Part shown: positions 28,535 through 38,483 of the stretch, piece by piece
How positions within the stretch are numbered: position 1 is the first letter of the stretch
Layout of the letters: each line of letters starts with the position of its first letter
From: Allochromatium humboldtianum
GTDB taxonomy: Bacteria; Pseudomonadota; Gammaproteobacteria; Chromatiales; Chromatiaceae
Direction: 5' to 3'
Length of the DNA stretch: 64,000 bases
NCBI RefSeq assembly: GCF_013385175.1
Contig: NZ_JABZEO010000003.1
Span: 186,001-250,000, forward strand
Position numbers and translations under genes: made by a program
Notes under the pieces: model-generated
Database searches by the model: none
Told to the model about the DNA's origin: nothing
What the model saw: the letters and a program-made list of their open reading frames with translations, nothing else

Positions 28535-30139
28535 ATGACCAACGAACAGGTCGAGCCACTGGACGTCGAACCCAACGCCGTCGCGGCGTCTGCGGGCGAC
28601 GCCGGTGCGGACGACGCCCTCGCCGGGCGCGAGAGCGACATCCGTCAATTCGTGATCTTCATCTGCGGCAGCGAGGTCTTCGCCGTCGACATGGCCCCGG
28701 TGCAGGAGATCATCCGTGTGCCGGAGGTGGTGCGGGTGCCGCTGGCCCCAGCCACCCTGGAGGGACTGGCCAATCTGCGCGGCAAGGTACTGCCGATCAT
28801 CAGTCTGCGCCGACTGTTCGGCTTCCCCGAGCGTGAGGACGACGACGCCACGCGCGCCCTGGTCATCGACCTGGGCCAACCGCTCGGCTTCGTCGTCGAT
28901 CGGGTCAGCAGCGTGGTGGGCGTGGAGCCGGGCCGCATCGAGGACGTCGGCGCCCTGACCACCACGGTCAAGACCGAGCTGCTGGCCGGTCTGCTCAAGG
29001 AGGTCGGCGGCTTCCCGATGGTGATGGTGCTCGACTTCGAGCAGCTCATCCGCAACGAGTTCGCCGCCATCGCCCATCTGGCGCGCTCCACGGCGTCCGG
29101 CGCGCTCGGCGGTCTGGAGCACGAGGACGAGCACGACGACGAGGAGGCCATCAGCGACGAGCTGCAACTGGTCAGCTTCGAGGTCGCCGAGCAGGAATAC
29201 GCCATCCCGATCGAGAACGTGCAGGAGATCGTGCAGTTCCCCGAGCAGGTGGTGCATGTGCCGCGTTCCGAGGCCCATGTGCTGGGCGTGATGACGCTGC
29301 GCAACCGGCTGTTGCCGCTGGTCTCGCTGCGCTGTCTGTTCGATCTGGACGCGCGCGCGGCCGACGAGCGCAGTCGCATCCTGGTCATCCGACTCGGCGA
29401 CATGGCCGTCGGTCTGGTGGTCGACAGCGTCAACGAGGTGCTGCGGGTGCCCAAGTCCGCCGTCGACGCCATGCCCAAACTGCTGGCGCGTCACGGCGAC
29501 CTGTCCGAGATCGCCGAGATCTGCCGGCTCGACGAGGGCCGGCGTCTGGTCTCGATCATCTCGACCGACAATCTCTTCCGTCATTCGACCATCCGGGAGG
29601 CCCTGACCAACGTGGACCAGCTGCGCGAGGACGACCGGCTCGACGACGAGACCGACGTGAACGACGAGGACAACGACGACGAGGAACAGGTGGTGGTGTT
29701 CCGGCTCGACAAGGAGGAATTCGGCGTGCCGATCGAGAGCGTGCAGGAGATCGTGCGCGTACCCGAGGAGCTGACCCATGTGCCCAAGGCGCCGGCATTC
29801 GTCGAGGGCGTGATCAATCTGCGCGGCTCGGTGCTGCCGGTCATCGACCAGCGCCGCCGGCTCGGCATGGCCACGGTCCCGCGCAACGACCGTCAACGCA
29901 TCATGGTGTTCCTGCTCGACGGGGTGCGCACCGGCTTCATCGTCGATTCGGTGGCCGAGGTGCTCAAGATCCCCAAGACGGCCATCGAGCGCTCGCCTCG
30001 GCTGTCGCTGGAGCAGGCGCGTCTGATCGCGCGCGTGGCCAATCTGGAGCAGCAGAAGCGCATGATCCAGCTCATCGACACCTCACGCCTGATCGCCGAA
30101 GAGCAGCGCGAGGAACTGGCGGCGTTGGCAGAGGATTGA
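28535..30139 (+). CDS. cheW: Triple-CheW scaffold protein
   Basis: A 534-residue protein with three successive CheW domains: about residues 30-165, 205-345 and 385-525. They start QFVIFICGSEVFAVDM, QLVSFEVAEQEYAIPI and QVVVFRLDKEEFGVPI, and are joined by acidic linkers (EDEHDDEEAISDE; DDETDVNDEDNDDEE). Each has the VQEII-type receptor/kinase-binding strand. It would link CheA and receptors. It sits between the double-tip receptor and cheB. Confidence 0.92.
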   Translation: MTNEQVEPLDVEPNAVAASAGDAGADDALAGRESDIRQFVIFICGSEVFAVDMAPVQEIIRVPEVVRVPLAPATLEGLANLRGKVLPIISLRRLFGFPEREDDDATRALVIDLGQPLGFVVDRVSSVVGVEPGRIEDVGALTTTVKTELLAGLLKEVGGFPMVMVLDFEQLIRNEFAAIAHLARSTASGALGGLEHEDEHDDEEAISDELQLVSFEVAEQEYAIPIENVQEIVQFPEQVVHVPRSEAHVLGVMTLRNRLLPLVSLRCLFDLDARAADERSRILVIRLGDMAVGLVVDSVNEVLRVPKSAVDAMPKLLARHGDLSEIAEICRLDEGRRLVSIISTDNLFRHSTIREALTNVDQLREDDRLDDETDVNDEDNDDEEQVVVFRLDKEEFGVPIESVQEIVRVPEELTHVPKAPAFVEGVINLRGSVLPVIDQRRRLGMATVPRNDRQRIMVFLLDGVRTGFIVDSVAEVLKIPKTAIERSPRLSLEQARLIARVANLEQQKRMIQLIDTSRLIAEEQREELAALAED

Positions 30140-30145
30140 TTCGCC

Positions 30146-31228
30146 TTGATCAAGCTACTGATCGTCGACGACTCGGCGTTGATGCGCCGCCAGCTCAACG
30201 CCATCTTCCAGGCCGAGGGCGACTTCGAGATCCGTCTCGCGCGCAACGGGCGCGAGGCGGTCGAGGAGAATCTGGCCTTCGAGCCGGACGTCATCACGCT
30301 CGACATCAACATGCCCGAGATGGACGGCCTGACTGCGCTCTCGCTGCTGATGGCGCAGCGTCCGGTGCCCGTGGTCATGGTCTCCTCGCTCACCGAGAAG
30401 GGGGCCATGGCCACGCTGGAGGCGCTCAATCTCGGCGCGGTGGACTACATCCCCAAGCCCGGAGGCACCATCTCGCTGTCGATGGTCGAGATCGAGGCCG
30501 AGGTCATCGCCAAGGTGCGCGCGGCGGCGCGGGCGCGACTCAAGACCGCGCGCGGGCTGGCGGCGCGCATTCGCGGCGAAGTATCGCCGAGCCGACCCAA
30601 GACCCAGGTCGAGCCGAGACGTTCGACCATCCGCCGTGCCGGTACGCGCGGCGATGGCGTGGTGCTGATCGGGGTCTCGACCGGCGGTCCGCGGACCTTG
30701 GAAGACATCCTGCCCGTACTGCCGGCGGACTTTCCCTGGCCGGTGCTGGTCGCGCAGCACATGCCGCCGAGCTTCACCAAGCCCTTCGCCGAGCGCATGA
30801 ACGGGCTGTGCGCGCTGGAAGTCTCTGAGGTCAGCCGGCCCACGCCGGTCGAGCCGGGTCATATCTACATCGGCAAGGGCGGCGCGGACATGGTGCTGGC
30901 GCGGCGTGTCGGCAAGCTGACCGCCCTGCCCCGGCCCGAGAATCCGGATTTTCTCTGGCATCCATCGGTCGAGCTGCTCGGACGCTCGGCCCTGGAACAC
31001 TGCGATCCGGCCAACGTCATCGGCGTGATACTCACCGGCATGGGGCACGATGGAGCGGATTCCTTCGCTGAGTTGAAAAAGCGCGGCGCGCGCACCATCG
31101 CGGAGTCCGAGGAGACCGCCGTGGTCTTCGGGATGCCGGCGGAGCTGATCGAGCGTGGCGGGGCCAATCTGGTGCTGCCCGCCGAACGCATCGCCGATCA
31201 GATCCAGATCTGGGTCGAGCGTTCCTAA
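30146..31228 (+). CDS. cheB: Chemoreceptor methylesterase/deamidase CheB
   Basis: Removes methyl groups from receptor glutamates when phosphorylated by CheA. The 360-residue protein has a receiver domain (D8-D9, phospho-acceptor D53) and a C-terminal esterase with catalytic Ser in GVSTGGPRT, His in AQHMPP and Asp in TGMGHDGAD. Start is TTG 30146; the receiver begins right there (IKLLIVDD) and no ATG is available upstream. Confidence 0.95.
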   Translation: MIKLLIVDDSALMRRQLNAIFQAEGDFEIRLARNGREAVEENLAFEPDVITLDINMPEMDGLTALSLLMAQRPVPVVMVSSLTEKGAMATLEALNLGAVDYIPKPGGTISLSMVEIEAEVIAKVRAAARARLKTARGLAARIRGEVSPSRPKTQVEPRRSTIRRAGTRGDGVVLIGVSTGGPRTLEDILPVLPADFPWPVLVAQHMPPSFTKPFAERMNGLCALEVSEVSRPTPVEPGHIYIGKGGADMVLARRVGKLTALPRPENPDFLWHPSVELLGRSALEHCDPANVIGVILTGMGHDGADSFAELKKRGARTIAESEETAVVFGMPAELIERGGANLVLPAERIADQIQIWVERS

Positions 31229-31245
31229 CCAGGAGTCATGACCGC

Positions 31246-31869
31246 ATGGGGCTGAAGAAATCTCACGACGCACCGACCGCCGGCCCGGACGAGCGACGTC
31301 TGCCGCGCGACCTGCCCGGATTGCTGACCGCGCTCGACGACCCAGATCCACTGGCGCGGCGCTGGGCGGCGCGCGATCTGGCGCAGTATCCCGAGTCCTC
31401 GCACGCGCTGGTCGAACGGCTGGGCCGCGAGACCGAGCCGAGCGTGACCGCCGTGATCCTGACCAGTCTCACCCTGATCGGCGACGAGATCGCGGTCGCG
31501 GGCCTGACCGAGTGTCTGCGCAGCGAAGATGCGATGCTGCGCAACGCGGCCATCGAGGCCATGAAGCAACTGCCCGAGGAGGTCGCGCCCTGGATGGGGC
31601 GTCTGCTTGAAGACCCGGACCCCGACGTGCGCATCTTCGCCGTCGATGTGCTCGAATCCCTGCGTCACCCCCAGGTCGAGGAATGGCTGATCCGCGTCAT
31701 CACCCAGGATGCCCACGTCAACGTCTGCGCCACGGCGGTCGACCTGCTCGGCGAGGTCGGATCGGAACGTGCCACGCCCGCCCTGCTCGCGCTCAAACAG
31801 CGCTTCGCCGACGAGCCGTACATCCAATTCGCCGCCGATCTGGCGCTCAAACGGATCAGCGCGGACTGA
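31246..31869 (+). CDS. HEAT-repeat protein
   Basis: A 207-residue alpha-solenoid with about five HEAT/PBS-lyase-type repeats (DPLARRWAARDLAQYPES; EDAMLRNAAIEAMKQLP; DPDVRIFAVDVLESLRHP; DAHVNVCATAVDLLGEVG). No catalytic motif. It lies between cheB and cheR with short gaps, so it is probably a protein-protein adaptor of this pathway. The function is not known. Confidence 0.85.
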   Translation: MGLKKSHDAPTAGPDERRLPRDLPGLLTALDDPDPLARRWAARDLAQYPESSHALVERLGRETEPSVTAVILTSLTLIGDEIAVAGLTECLRSEDAMLRNAAIEAMKQLPEEVAPWMGRLLEDPDPDVRIFAVDVLESLRHPQVEEWLIRVITQDAHVNVCATAVDLLGEVGSERATPALLALKQRFADEPYIQFAADLALKRISAD

Positions 31870-31873
31870 CACC

Positions 31874-32722
31874 ATGAGCGAGCCGTGCCAGATCAGCGAC
31901 GAGGATTTCCAGAAATTCCGCGAGTTCTTCTATCGCAAGACCGGCATCCTGTTCGAGGACAGCAAGCGCTATTTCGTCGACAAGCGTCTGCTCGACCGCA
32001 TGGAGGCCACCGGCAGCGAGAACTTCCGCAGCTATTTCACCATGCTGCGCTTCCAGGCCTCGGGCGAGGAGCTCCAGGCGCTCATCAACGCGATGACGGT
32101 CAACGAGACCTACTTCTTCCGCGAGGAGTATCAGTTCGAATGTCTGGTCAACTCGATGCTGGAGGAGCTGGTGGCACGGCGCGCGAACACCTCGACGCCG
32201 ATCCGCATCTGGTCGGTGCCCTCGTCCTCGGGTGAGGAGCCCTACGGCATCGCCATCTATCTGCTCGAACACTGGCCGCGCATCAACGAACTCGACGTCG
32301 AGATCGTCTCCTCCGACATCGACACCGACATCCTGGCCCAGGCACGGCGCGGGCGCTACAGTCCGCGCGCCATCCAGCATCTGCCGGCGCCGCTGCTGAA
32401 GAAATATTTCGTCCGGGTCGGCGAGTTCTACCAGATCGACGACAGTCTGCGCGAGGCGGTGCACTTCACCCGCGCCAATGTCACGGACCCGGCCGACATG
32501 CGCCTGCACCGCCATTTCGATGTCATCTTCTGTCGCAATCTGTTGATCTATTTCGACGATCTCTCGCGCAAGCGCACCGCCGAGTCCTTCTATGACGCGC
32601 TCAATCCGGGCGGATTCGTCTGTCTCGGGCACTCCGAGTCCATGAGCCGGATCTCGTCGCTGTTCCGGGTGCGCAAGTTCCCCGAGGCCATCGTCTATCA
32701 GAAACCCTGGGAGGCGCGATGA
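31874..32722 (+). CDS. cheR: Chemoreceptor methyltransferase CheR
   Basis: Methylates receptor glutamates using S-adenosylmethionine. The 282-residue protein has the N-terminal helical domain (about 10-80), the NETYFFRE motif, the SAM-binding region (IWSVPSSSGEEPYGIA, SSDIDTDIL) and FDVIFCRNLLIYFD. The usual start of the SAM motif (SAACSTGEEP in E. coli) reads SVPSSSGEEP, a known variation. It overlaps the next response regulator gene by 4 bp. Confidence 0.95.
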   Translation: MSEPCQISDEDFQKFREFFYRKTGILFEDSKRYFVDKRLLDRMEATGSENFRSYFTMLRFQASGEELQALINAMTVNETYFFREEYQFECLVNSMLEELVARRANTSTPIRIWSVPSSSGEEPYGIAIYLLEHWPRINELDVEIVSSDIDTDILAQARRGRYSPRAIQHLPAPLLKKYFVRVGEFYQIDDSLREAVHFTRANVTDPADMRLHRHFDVIFCRNLLIYFDDLSRKRTAESFYDALNPGGFVCLGHSESMSRISSLFRVRKFPEAIVYQKPWEAR

Positions 32723-33093
32723 AACGGATCCTGGTCATCGACGACGCGGCCACGGTGCGGCTCTATCACCGTGGCATCCTGGAGTCGGCCGGCTTCGAGG
32801 TCAGCGAGGCGGTCAATGGGCTGGAGGCACTGGAGCGCCTCGCCGAGGGACCATTCGACCTCTATCTGGTCGACATCAACATGCCCAAGCTCGACGGCTA
32901 TGGCTTTCTGCGCGAGCTGCGCGCCAAGGACATCCCCCAGGCGCCGGCGATCATGGTCTCGACCGAGGCCGAGGACAACGACCAGCGTCTCGCCTATGCC
33001 TGCGGGGCCAATCTCTATCTGATCAAGCCGGCCAAACCGGCCCAGTTGCTGGCGCACGTCCAGACCCTGCTCGGCGAGAGACATCCGTCATGA
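32719..33093 (+). CDS. CheY-like response regulator
   Basis: A 124-residue receiver with D8-D9, phospho-acceptor D52 (LVDINMPKLDG) and K103 (LIKPAKP). It overlaps cheR upstream and cheA downstream by 4 bp each (ATGA), so it is probably a direct CheA target. Second of three stand-alone receivers in the cluster. Confidence 0.92.
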   Translation: MKRILVIDDAATVRLYHRGILESAGFEVSEAVNGLEALERLAEGPFDLYLVDINMPKLDGYGFLRELRAKDIPQAPAIMVSTEAEDNDQRLAYACGANLYLIKPAKPAQLLAHVQTLLGERHPS

Positions 33094-35564
33094 GTGCCTT
33101 GCTGAACCAATTCCTGACCGAGGGACGGGACTTCCTCGAAGCCATCGGCGCCAAGCTGCTCGAACTCGAACGTGCGTCCGAGCCCGAGCAGGGGCCGCTG
33201 ATGGTCGAGCTGTTCCGGCTGGTGCACACGCTCAAGGGCAATTCGGGGCTGTTCGACATCCCCGAGATGACGCGCGTGCTGCATGCGGCCGAGGATCTGA
33301 TGGACGCGGTGCGCGACGGACGGGTCGAGTTCAGCCGCGATCTGGCCGATCATCTGCTGGAGGCGATGGACTTCGTGTCGCTCCTGATCGACGAGATCGC
33401 CGAGGCGAGCGGGGACGGTCAACCGCCGAGCACCAGCGGTCATGCTCGGGAGGCGGTGCGGCTCGGCGAGGCGTTGCGTGGTCTGATGGCCGAGAGTATC
33501 CAGACGCCGGATGCTGGCGATCAGCCGGACGCGGCTTCGGCCTCGAACGGCGCCGATTCGGGTTCCGCGTCCGAAACGGGCGGCTGGCTGGACGATCTGC
33601 CCGAGTCCGTGCGCGATGATCTCCAGAACCTTCTTGCCTCCGGCGAGTCGTTGTGCCGGCTGCTCTATCGCCCCGAGGAGGAATGCTTCTTCAAAGGCGA
33701 AGATCCCTTCTTCCAGCTCACCCAGCTTCCCGAACCGATCTGGCGCCGGGTCGGCGCACGCGAGGACTGGCCGCGACTGGCCGAGCTGGACGCCTATCGC
33801 TGTGTGCTGGAGTTCGAGCTGATCCTGAGCACGGACGTCGAGACGCTCATCGAGCATTTCCGTTATGTCCCGGATCAGGTCGAAATCCAGCCACTGTCGG
33901 CGTCGATGCTGGATACCAGCGTATCGACGGCGACCGAACCCGACTCCGATGAATCCGAGCCGCCGCCACCTTGGGCCGGACTCAGCCCTGAAGCGCTCGA
34001 ATCCATCCGTCTGGCGCTGGAGGCTCAACGCGAGATCCTGACCCTGGGCGACAGCCCGGCCTGGCTCGGCGGACGTCTGCGCGCGGTCGGTTCGACCCTG
34101 GCGGCGATCCTGACCAGTCTGGGCCGAGATCCGGCGACGAGCGGACTGGGGACGGCGCTGGAAGCGGCACTTGCCACCGACTCGGGCACCTATTTGGTGC
34201 GCTGGCTCGATCATCAGACCTGGCCCGAGGCCAAACCCGCTGCGCCCGAGCCGGTGCGCGCGGCGATCGTGACGCCCGCCCCATCCCATCCGACGACGAC
34301 CGCGAGCGCTCCGACCGCCGCGAGCACGCCCGACGAAGCGGTCAATGAGCCGGTCAAGTTCGGCCGCCGAGCCGAGGACCAGCTCGCCAACCTGCGCACG
34401 CTCAAGGTCGATCAGGCCAAGATCGACCGGCTCATGAACCTGATCGGCGAGATGGTGGTGGCCAAGAACGCCCTGCCCTATCTGGCCGCGCGCGCCGAGG
34501 ATCTGTACGGCGTGCGCGAACTCTCGCGCGAGATCAAGACCCAGTACGGCGTCATCAACCGCATCGCCGAGGAGATGCAGGACGCCATCATGCAGGTACG
34601 GATGCTGCCGGTGTCCTTCGTCTTCCAGCGCTTCCCGCGCCTGGTGCGCGACATCGCGCACAAGCTCGGCAAGGAAGTGCGCCTGATCATGGAGGGCGAG
34701 TCGACCGAGGCCGACAAGAACATCATCGAGTCGCTCGCCGATCCGCTCATCCACATCGTGCGCAACAGTCTCGATCATGGCCTGGAGTCGCCCGCCGAAC
34801 GACGCGCCGCCGGCAAGCCGCCCGAGGGTCGTCTGACCATCAGCGCCCGTCAGGAATCCGACCGCGTCCTGATCGAGATCAGCGACGACGGACGCGGCAT
34901 CGACCCCGATGTGATCCGGCGCAAGGCGTATGAAAAAGGGATCATCGACGAGGCCGCGCTCGAACGGCTCAACGATCAGGAAGCGGTCAATCTGGTCTTC
35001 GCCGCCGGCTTCTCGACCGCCGAACAGATCAGCGACCTGTCCGGGCGCGGCGTGGGCATGGACGTGGTGCGCAACGCCATCGCGCGCGTGCATGGCTCGA
35101 TCGACCTGCGCAGTCGCGTCGGCGAGGGCACGCGCCTGCGCCTCTCGCTGCCCTTGTCGATGGCCGTCACCAACGTCATGATCATCGAGTCGGCCGGACA
35201 GCGCTTCGGCGTGCCCATGGACGCCGTAGCCGAGACGGTCCGGGTGGCGCGGCGCGACATCCGCGTCATCAAAAAACGTCTGACCACGGTGCTGCGCGGA
35301 CGGCTGGTGCCCCTGGTGGCGCTCAACGACCTGCTGGCGCTCGATGCGCCCCAGCTCGCCAACGACGACGACGAGCTGGCGGTGCTCGTGGTGCGGATCG
35401 AGAAGGAATACTTGGGTATCATCGTCGACGACTGCCGCGAGACGATCGACATCATCCTCAAGCCGCTGGCCGGTTTTCTCGGCGACCTCACCGGCTATTC
35501 CGGTTCGGCCCTGCTCGGGGACGGCTCGGTGCTGCTGATCCTCAATCCACGCGAACTGCTCTGA
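33090..35564 (+). CDS. cheA: Chemotaxis histidine kinase CheA
   Basis: Receptor-controlled kinase of 824 residues. Hpt domain at the N-terminus with phospho-acceptor H46 (LVHTLKGNSG). Residues about 150-430 are an atypical linker with a folded segment (about 190-275) and Pro/Ala-rich tails. Dimerisation helices start at IDRLMNLIGEMVVAKNAL. The ATPase domain has HIVRNSLDHGLE, DDGRGID and SGRGVGMDVVR, and a CheW-like regulatory domain ends the chain. No receiver is fused. A standard CheY-binding P2 domain is not obvious in the linker. Confidence 0.95.
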   Translation: MSALLNQFLTEGRDFLEAIGAKLLELERASEPEQGPLMVELFRLVHTLKGNSGLFDIPEMTRVLHAAEDLMDAVRDGRVEFSRDLADHLLEAMDFVSLLIDEIAEASGDGQPPSTSGHAREAVRLGEALRGLMAESIQTPDAGDQPDAASASNGADSGSASETGGWLDDLPESVRDDLQNLLASGESLCRLLYRPEEECFFKGEDPFFQLTQLPEPIWRRVGAREDWPRLAELDAYRCVLEFELILSTDVETLIEHFRYVPDQVEIQPLSASMLDTSVSTATEPDSDESEPPPPWAGLSPEALESIRLALEAQREILTLGDSPAWLGGRLRAVGSTLAAILTSLGRDPATSGLGTALEAALATDSGTYLVRWLDHQTWPEAKPAAPEPVRAAIVTPAPSHPTTTASAPTAASTPDEAVNEPVKFGRRAEDQLANLRTLKVDQAKIDRLMNLIGEMVVAKNALPYLAARAEDLYGVRELSREIKTQYGVINRIAEEMQDAIMQVRMLPVSFVFQRFPRLVRDIAHKLGKEVRLIMEGESTEADKNIIESLADPLIHIVRNSLDHGLESPAERRAAGKPPEGRLTISARQESDRVLIEISDDGRGIDPDVIRRKAYEKGIIDEAALERLNDQEAVNLVFAAGFSTAEQISDLSGRGVGMDVVRNAIARVHGSIDLRSRVGEGTRLRLSLPLSMAVTNVMIIESAGQRFGVPMDAVAETVRVARRDIRVIKKRLTTVLRGRLVPLVALNDLLALDAPQLANDDDELAVLVVRIEKEYLGIIVDDCRETIDIILKPLAGFLGDLTGYSGSALLGDGSVLLILNPRELL

Positions 35565-35580
35565 GCGGGAGGACCGTCCG

Positions 35581-35853
35581 ATGCCGATCGAAGTCAGTGA
35601 CAATCAGCTCGTGGTGCGGGAGTTGCTCAGCGTCGAGGACGCCGAGAGCCTGCTCGACTGGCTGATCCAGCATCCGCGCGGTCGGCTCGACCTGACCGAC
35701 TGCACCCATTTACACGCCGCCAATCTCCAGGTGCTGATGGCGGCCCGACCCAAGATCGCCGCCTGGCCGAGTCGCGACGCCCTCGCCGACTGGCTGCGGG
35801 CGGCATTGATTCAGGAAGACACGACCCATGTCCAAGACGATTCTGGTGGTTGA
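35581..35853 (+). CDS. Small STAS-like protein
   Basis: A 90-residue protein whose core (VVRELLSVEDAESLLDWL, then LDLTDCTHLHAANLQVLMA) resembles the STAS fold of anti-sigma antagonists. The usual phosphorylatable Ser/Thr position reads His/Ala here, so regulation by phosphorylation is doubtful. Its 3' end overlaps the following CheY gene by 26 bp, a strong sign of coupling. Confidence 0.65.
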   Translation: MPIEVSDNQLVVRELLSVEDAESLLDWLIQHPRGRLDLTDCTHLHAANLQVLMAARPKIAAWPSRDALADWLRAALIQEDTTHVQDDSGG

Positions 35854-36202
35854 CGATTCAGCGACCATGGTGATGAGCCTCAAGGCCAGCCTGGAGATGG
35901 CCGGCTTCAAGGTCGAGACCGCCGGCGACGGCGTGCAGGCGCTCACCAAGCTCAAGTCCGGCGTCAAGCCGGATCTGATCATCACCGACATCAACATGCC
36001 CAACATGGGCGGGATGGACTTCATCCGCAACGCGCGCGCCCTGCCCGGACTGCGTTTCACGCCCATCCTGGCGCTGACCACAGAGAGCCAGCAGACCAAG
36101 CGCGACGAGGCCAAGAAGCTCGGCGCCACCGGCTGGCTGGTCAAGCCGGTGGGTGGCACGGATCTGGTCAAGGTCATCAAGCAAGTGCTGCCGGGCGCCT
36201 GA
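35828..36202 (+). CDS. CheY-like response regulator
   Basis: A 124-residue receiver with D9-D10, phospho-acceptor D54 ([12 protein letters not shown]) and LVKPVGG lysine. It starts inside the STAS gene (26-bp overlap) and is followed 13 bp later by a membrane receptor gene. Third receiver of the cluster; its sequence is closest to the single-domain regulators often found beside CheA. Confidence 0.92.
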   Translation: MSKTILVVDDSATMVMSLKASLEMAGFKVETAGDGVQALTKLKSGVKPDLIITDINMPNMGGMDFIRNARALPGLRFTPILALTTESQQTKRDEAKKLGATGWLVKPVGGTDLVKVIKQVLPGA

Positions 36203-36215
36203 GGATCGCGCCCCG

Positions 36216-37487
36216 ATGCCCTTCGTCAAACCGCGTCACTCACTGGTCGAGGCGACCCTGGCGCAGTCGCGCGCACTGCGCCGGGTCATGGCGGCCCTGA
36301 CCCTCATCGGCACGCTGGTGCTCTCGCTCCTGGTCTATCAGACGCACGACTGGATCGCCTTCGAGGCCGTGCGACGGGGCATCGACGAGGGGCTGCTGGA
36401 GGCGCTCCTGGTCGGCGGAACCCTGCTGATCACCAACTTCCTGGTCGGCTGGTTCGTGTTCAGGCTCAATTTCCGCACCACGGGCGCCATGAGTCAGGCG
36501 CTCGACGGCTTCGACGCCGAGCTCAAGCACAACGAGCAGATGCATCAGGCGGGCTGCGCCGCGCTCCTGCAGACGGCCACGCTCGACCAGGCCTTCGACG
36601 AACGCATCAGCGAGGCCATCCACGACAGCGAGACCTCCGCGCTCGAGGTCGTCGAGCGCGCCAGCCGTCTGAATGACGCGGCGAGCACATTGCTCGGCTA
36701 TCTGCGCCATTCCAACATGGATGCCAACGCCATGGAGCAGGACATCACCCACGGCGTCGACGACATCAGCGAGATCGCGCGCTTCGTCCAGGAGTTGCCG
36801 GCCAAGATCCGCAACGACATGGCCGCCATCCAGGCGATCGTCAAGGACATCGGCCAGCTGGAGGGGCTGGCGACCTCGATCAAGGACATCAGCAAACAGA
36901 CCAATCTGCTGGCGCTCAATGCCGCCATCGAGGCCGCGCGCGCCGGCGAGGCCGGACGCGGCTTCGCCGTGGTCGCTGGCGAGGTGCGCGCCCTGGCCAG
37001 CCGCGCCACGGCCGCCGCCGACACCATCGAGGCCGGACTCAACCAGGCCCTCGGCGCGGCCGAGCGCAGCATGGAGCTCAATTTCCTCCACGACTCCGAC
37101 CAACAGCTCGAACAGGCGACCCATGTGGTCGCCTCGGTGCATCGTCTGCGCGACAACTACGAGGACATGCGCCAGTTCTACAAGACGCTGTTCTCGGTCG
37201 TCACCCAGCACAACACCAGCCTGGCCGAGCAGATCGGCGACATGCTCGGACTCTTGCAGTATCAGGACGTGGTCGGTCAGCGGCTCTCCCGGCTCCAGTC
37301 GGCCATGCGCCAGCGCGCCGACCTGCTGGTTGCAGCGGGCGCTCCCTCCGACAGTCTGATGCAACTGGCCGATGCGCTGAGTCAGTTGCATGTCGACTAT
37401 CTGGAGGACGAGTCGCGGCACGCGCGCCCGGCCCTGGGGTCGAGTCCCTCGGCCGGCTCCGGGCCGCCCAGCATCGAGCTGTTCTGA
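36216..37487 (+). CDS. Membrane MCP-like receptor with CheZ-like DxxxQ motif
   Basis: A 423-residue protein. Two N-terminal membrane helices (about 25-43 and 61-83) are separated by only about 18 residues, so there is no periplasmic sensor. The MCP tip is [20 protein letters not shown] (228-247). The C-terminal helix contains [13 protein letters not shown] with D351-x3-Q355, the pattern of the CheZ catalytic loop. It may combine receptor and phosphatase-like functions; that is inference. The start at 36216 removes an unrelated 21-residue extension. Confidence 0.8.
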   Translation: MPFVKPRHSLVEATLAQSRALRRVMAALTLIGTLVLSLLVYQTHDWIAFEAVRRGIDEGLLEALLVGGTLLITNFLVGWFVFRLNFRTTGAMSQALDGFDAELKHNEQMHQAGCAALLQTATLDQAFDERISEAIHDSETSALEVVERASRLNDAASTLLGYLRHSNMDANAMEQDITHGVDDISEIARFVQELPAKIRNDMAAIQAIVKDIGQLEGLATSIKDISKQTNLLALNAAIEAARAGEAGRGFAVVAGEVRALASRATAAADTIEAGLNQALGAAERSMELNFLHDSDQQLEQATHVVASVHRLRDNYEDMRQFYKTLFSVVTQHNTSLAEQIGDMLGLLQYQDVVGQRLSRLQSAMRQRADLLVAAGAPSDSLMQLADALSQLHVDYLEDESRHARPALGSSPSAGSGPPSIELF

Positions 37488-37628
37488 TCGCCGGGACAAG
37501 CCGCCGATCGGAGTCGGATGCCGGATACGCACTCCGACACAATGGTCTAACATGGCAGTCATACATGCGGTGAACCGCGCGACTTGGCCGGGCGATCCGA
37601 TCGCTTCGGCAAGGAATACAGCCCACTG

Positions 37629-38483
37629 ATGAACACAGCCTTCCAACGCCTCCAACGCGACCGGCGCGGCGAACTCCTCGCCGCCTGGCAGCAGCATCTG
37701 GCCGCCACCTTCGACCGTCATCATCCCCATCCACCGAGCCTCGACGTCCAGCGCGAGGTGCTCTTCGACGCGCTCCTCAACACGCTGACCAGCGGCGCGC
37801 CCGAGGACGACTTCAGACTCGATCCGGAGACCGATCTGGCGCGACACCTGAATCGGCTCATCGCCGAACAGGCCCGGCAGCTCGCCAATCCGTCCGATAC
37901 CATCGGCGCCCTGCTCGCGCTCAAACAGCTCGTGGCGCGCGCCCTGATCGACACGAATCCGCAAACGCCGGTGATCGAGGATCTGCTGTGGCTGGATCGG
38001 GTGTTCGACGGCCTGTCGCTGTTCGCCTTCAAGTCCTTCGTCGACATCCGCGAACGGCTCATCGCCGAACAGAGCCTGTCGCTGCTCGAACTCTCCACGC
38101 CCGTGCTCCGGGTCTGGAGTCAGGTGCTGCTGCTGCCTCTGGTCGGCGTCATCGACACCCAGCGCGCGCGTCAGATCACCGAGCGTCTGCTGGAGGCCAT
38201 CGCCCTGCACGAGGCGCGCGTCACCATCCTGGATCTGACCGGGGTGCCGGTGCTCGACACCAGCGTGGCCCAGCATCTGATGAAGACCATCGACGCGGCG
38301 CGCCTGCTCGGCAGCCGGGTCGTCATGACCGGCATCAGCCCCGAGGGCGCTCAGACGCTGACCAAGCTCGGCATCCGCTTCGCCGATGTCATCAGCCGCG
38401 CCACCCTGCGCGCCGGTCTCGCCGAGGCCCTGCTGCTGATCGACCGCCGCATCGCCCCGATCGACGAGGCACGCCCATCATGA
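37629..38483 (+). CDS. rsbR: Stressosome scaffold RsbR-like (RsbRD_N-STAS)
   Basis: A 284-residue co-antagonist. The N-terminal helical RsbRD-type domain (about 10-150) carries the input, and a STAS domain follows (about 160-275). The conserved phosphorylation region reads VPVLDTSVAQHLMKTIDAARLLG, and ISPEGAQTL follows. First of five overlapping or near-contiguous genes with the order rsbR-S-T-T'-X. The 141 bp upstream hold no gene and may contain a separate promoter. Confidence 0.85.
   Translation: MNTAFQRLQRDRRGELLAAWQQHLAATFDRHHPHPPSLDVQREVLFDALLNTLTSGAPEDDFRLDPETDLARHLNRLIAEQARQLANPSDTIGALLALKQLVARALIDTNPQTPVIEDLLWLDRVFDGLSLFAFKSFVDIRERLIAEQSLSLLELSTPVLRVWSQVLLLPLVGVIDTQRARQITERLLEAIALHEARVTILDLTGVPVLDTSVAQHLMKTIDAARLLGSRVVMTGISPEGAQTLTKLGIRFADVISRATLRAGLAEALLLIDRRIAPIDEARPS

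Noticed and set aside
33015-35603. 862-codon minus-strand open frame across cheA
   Set aside because: It is antisense to a clear CheA with all kinase boxes; the length is explained by high GC and few stops.
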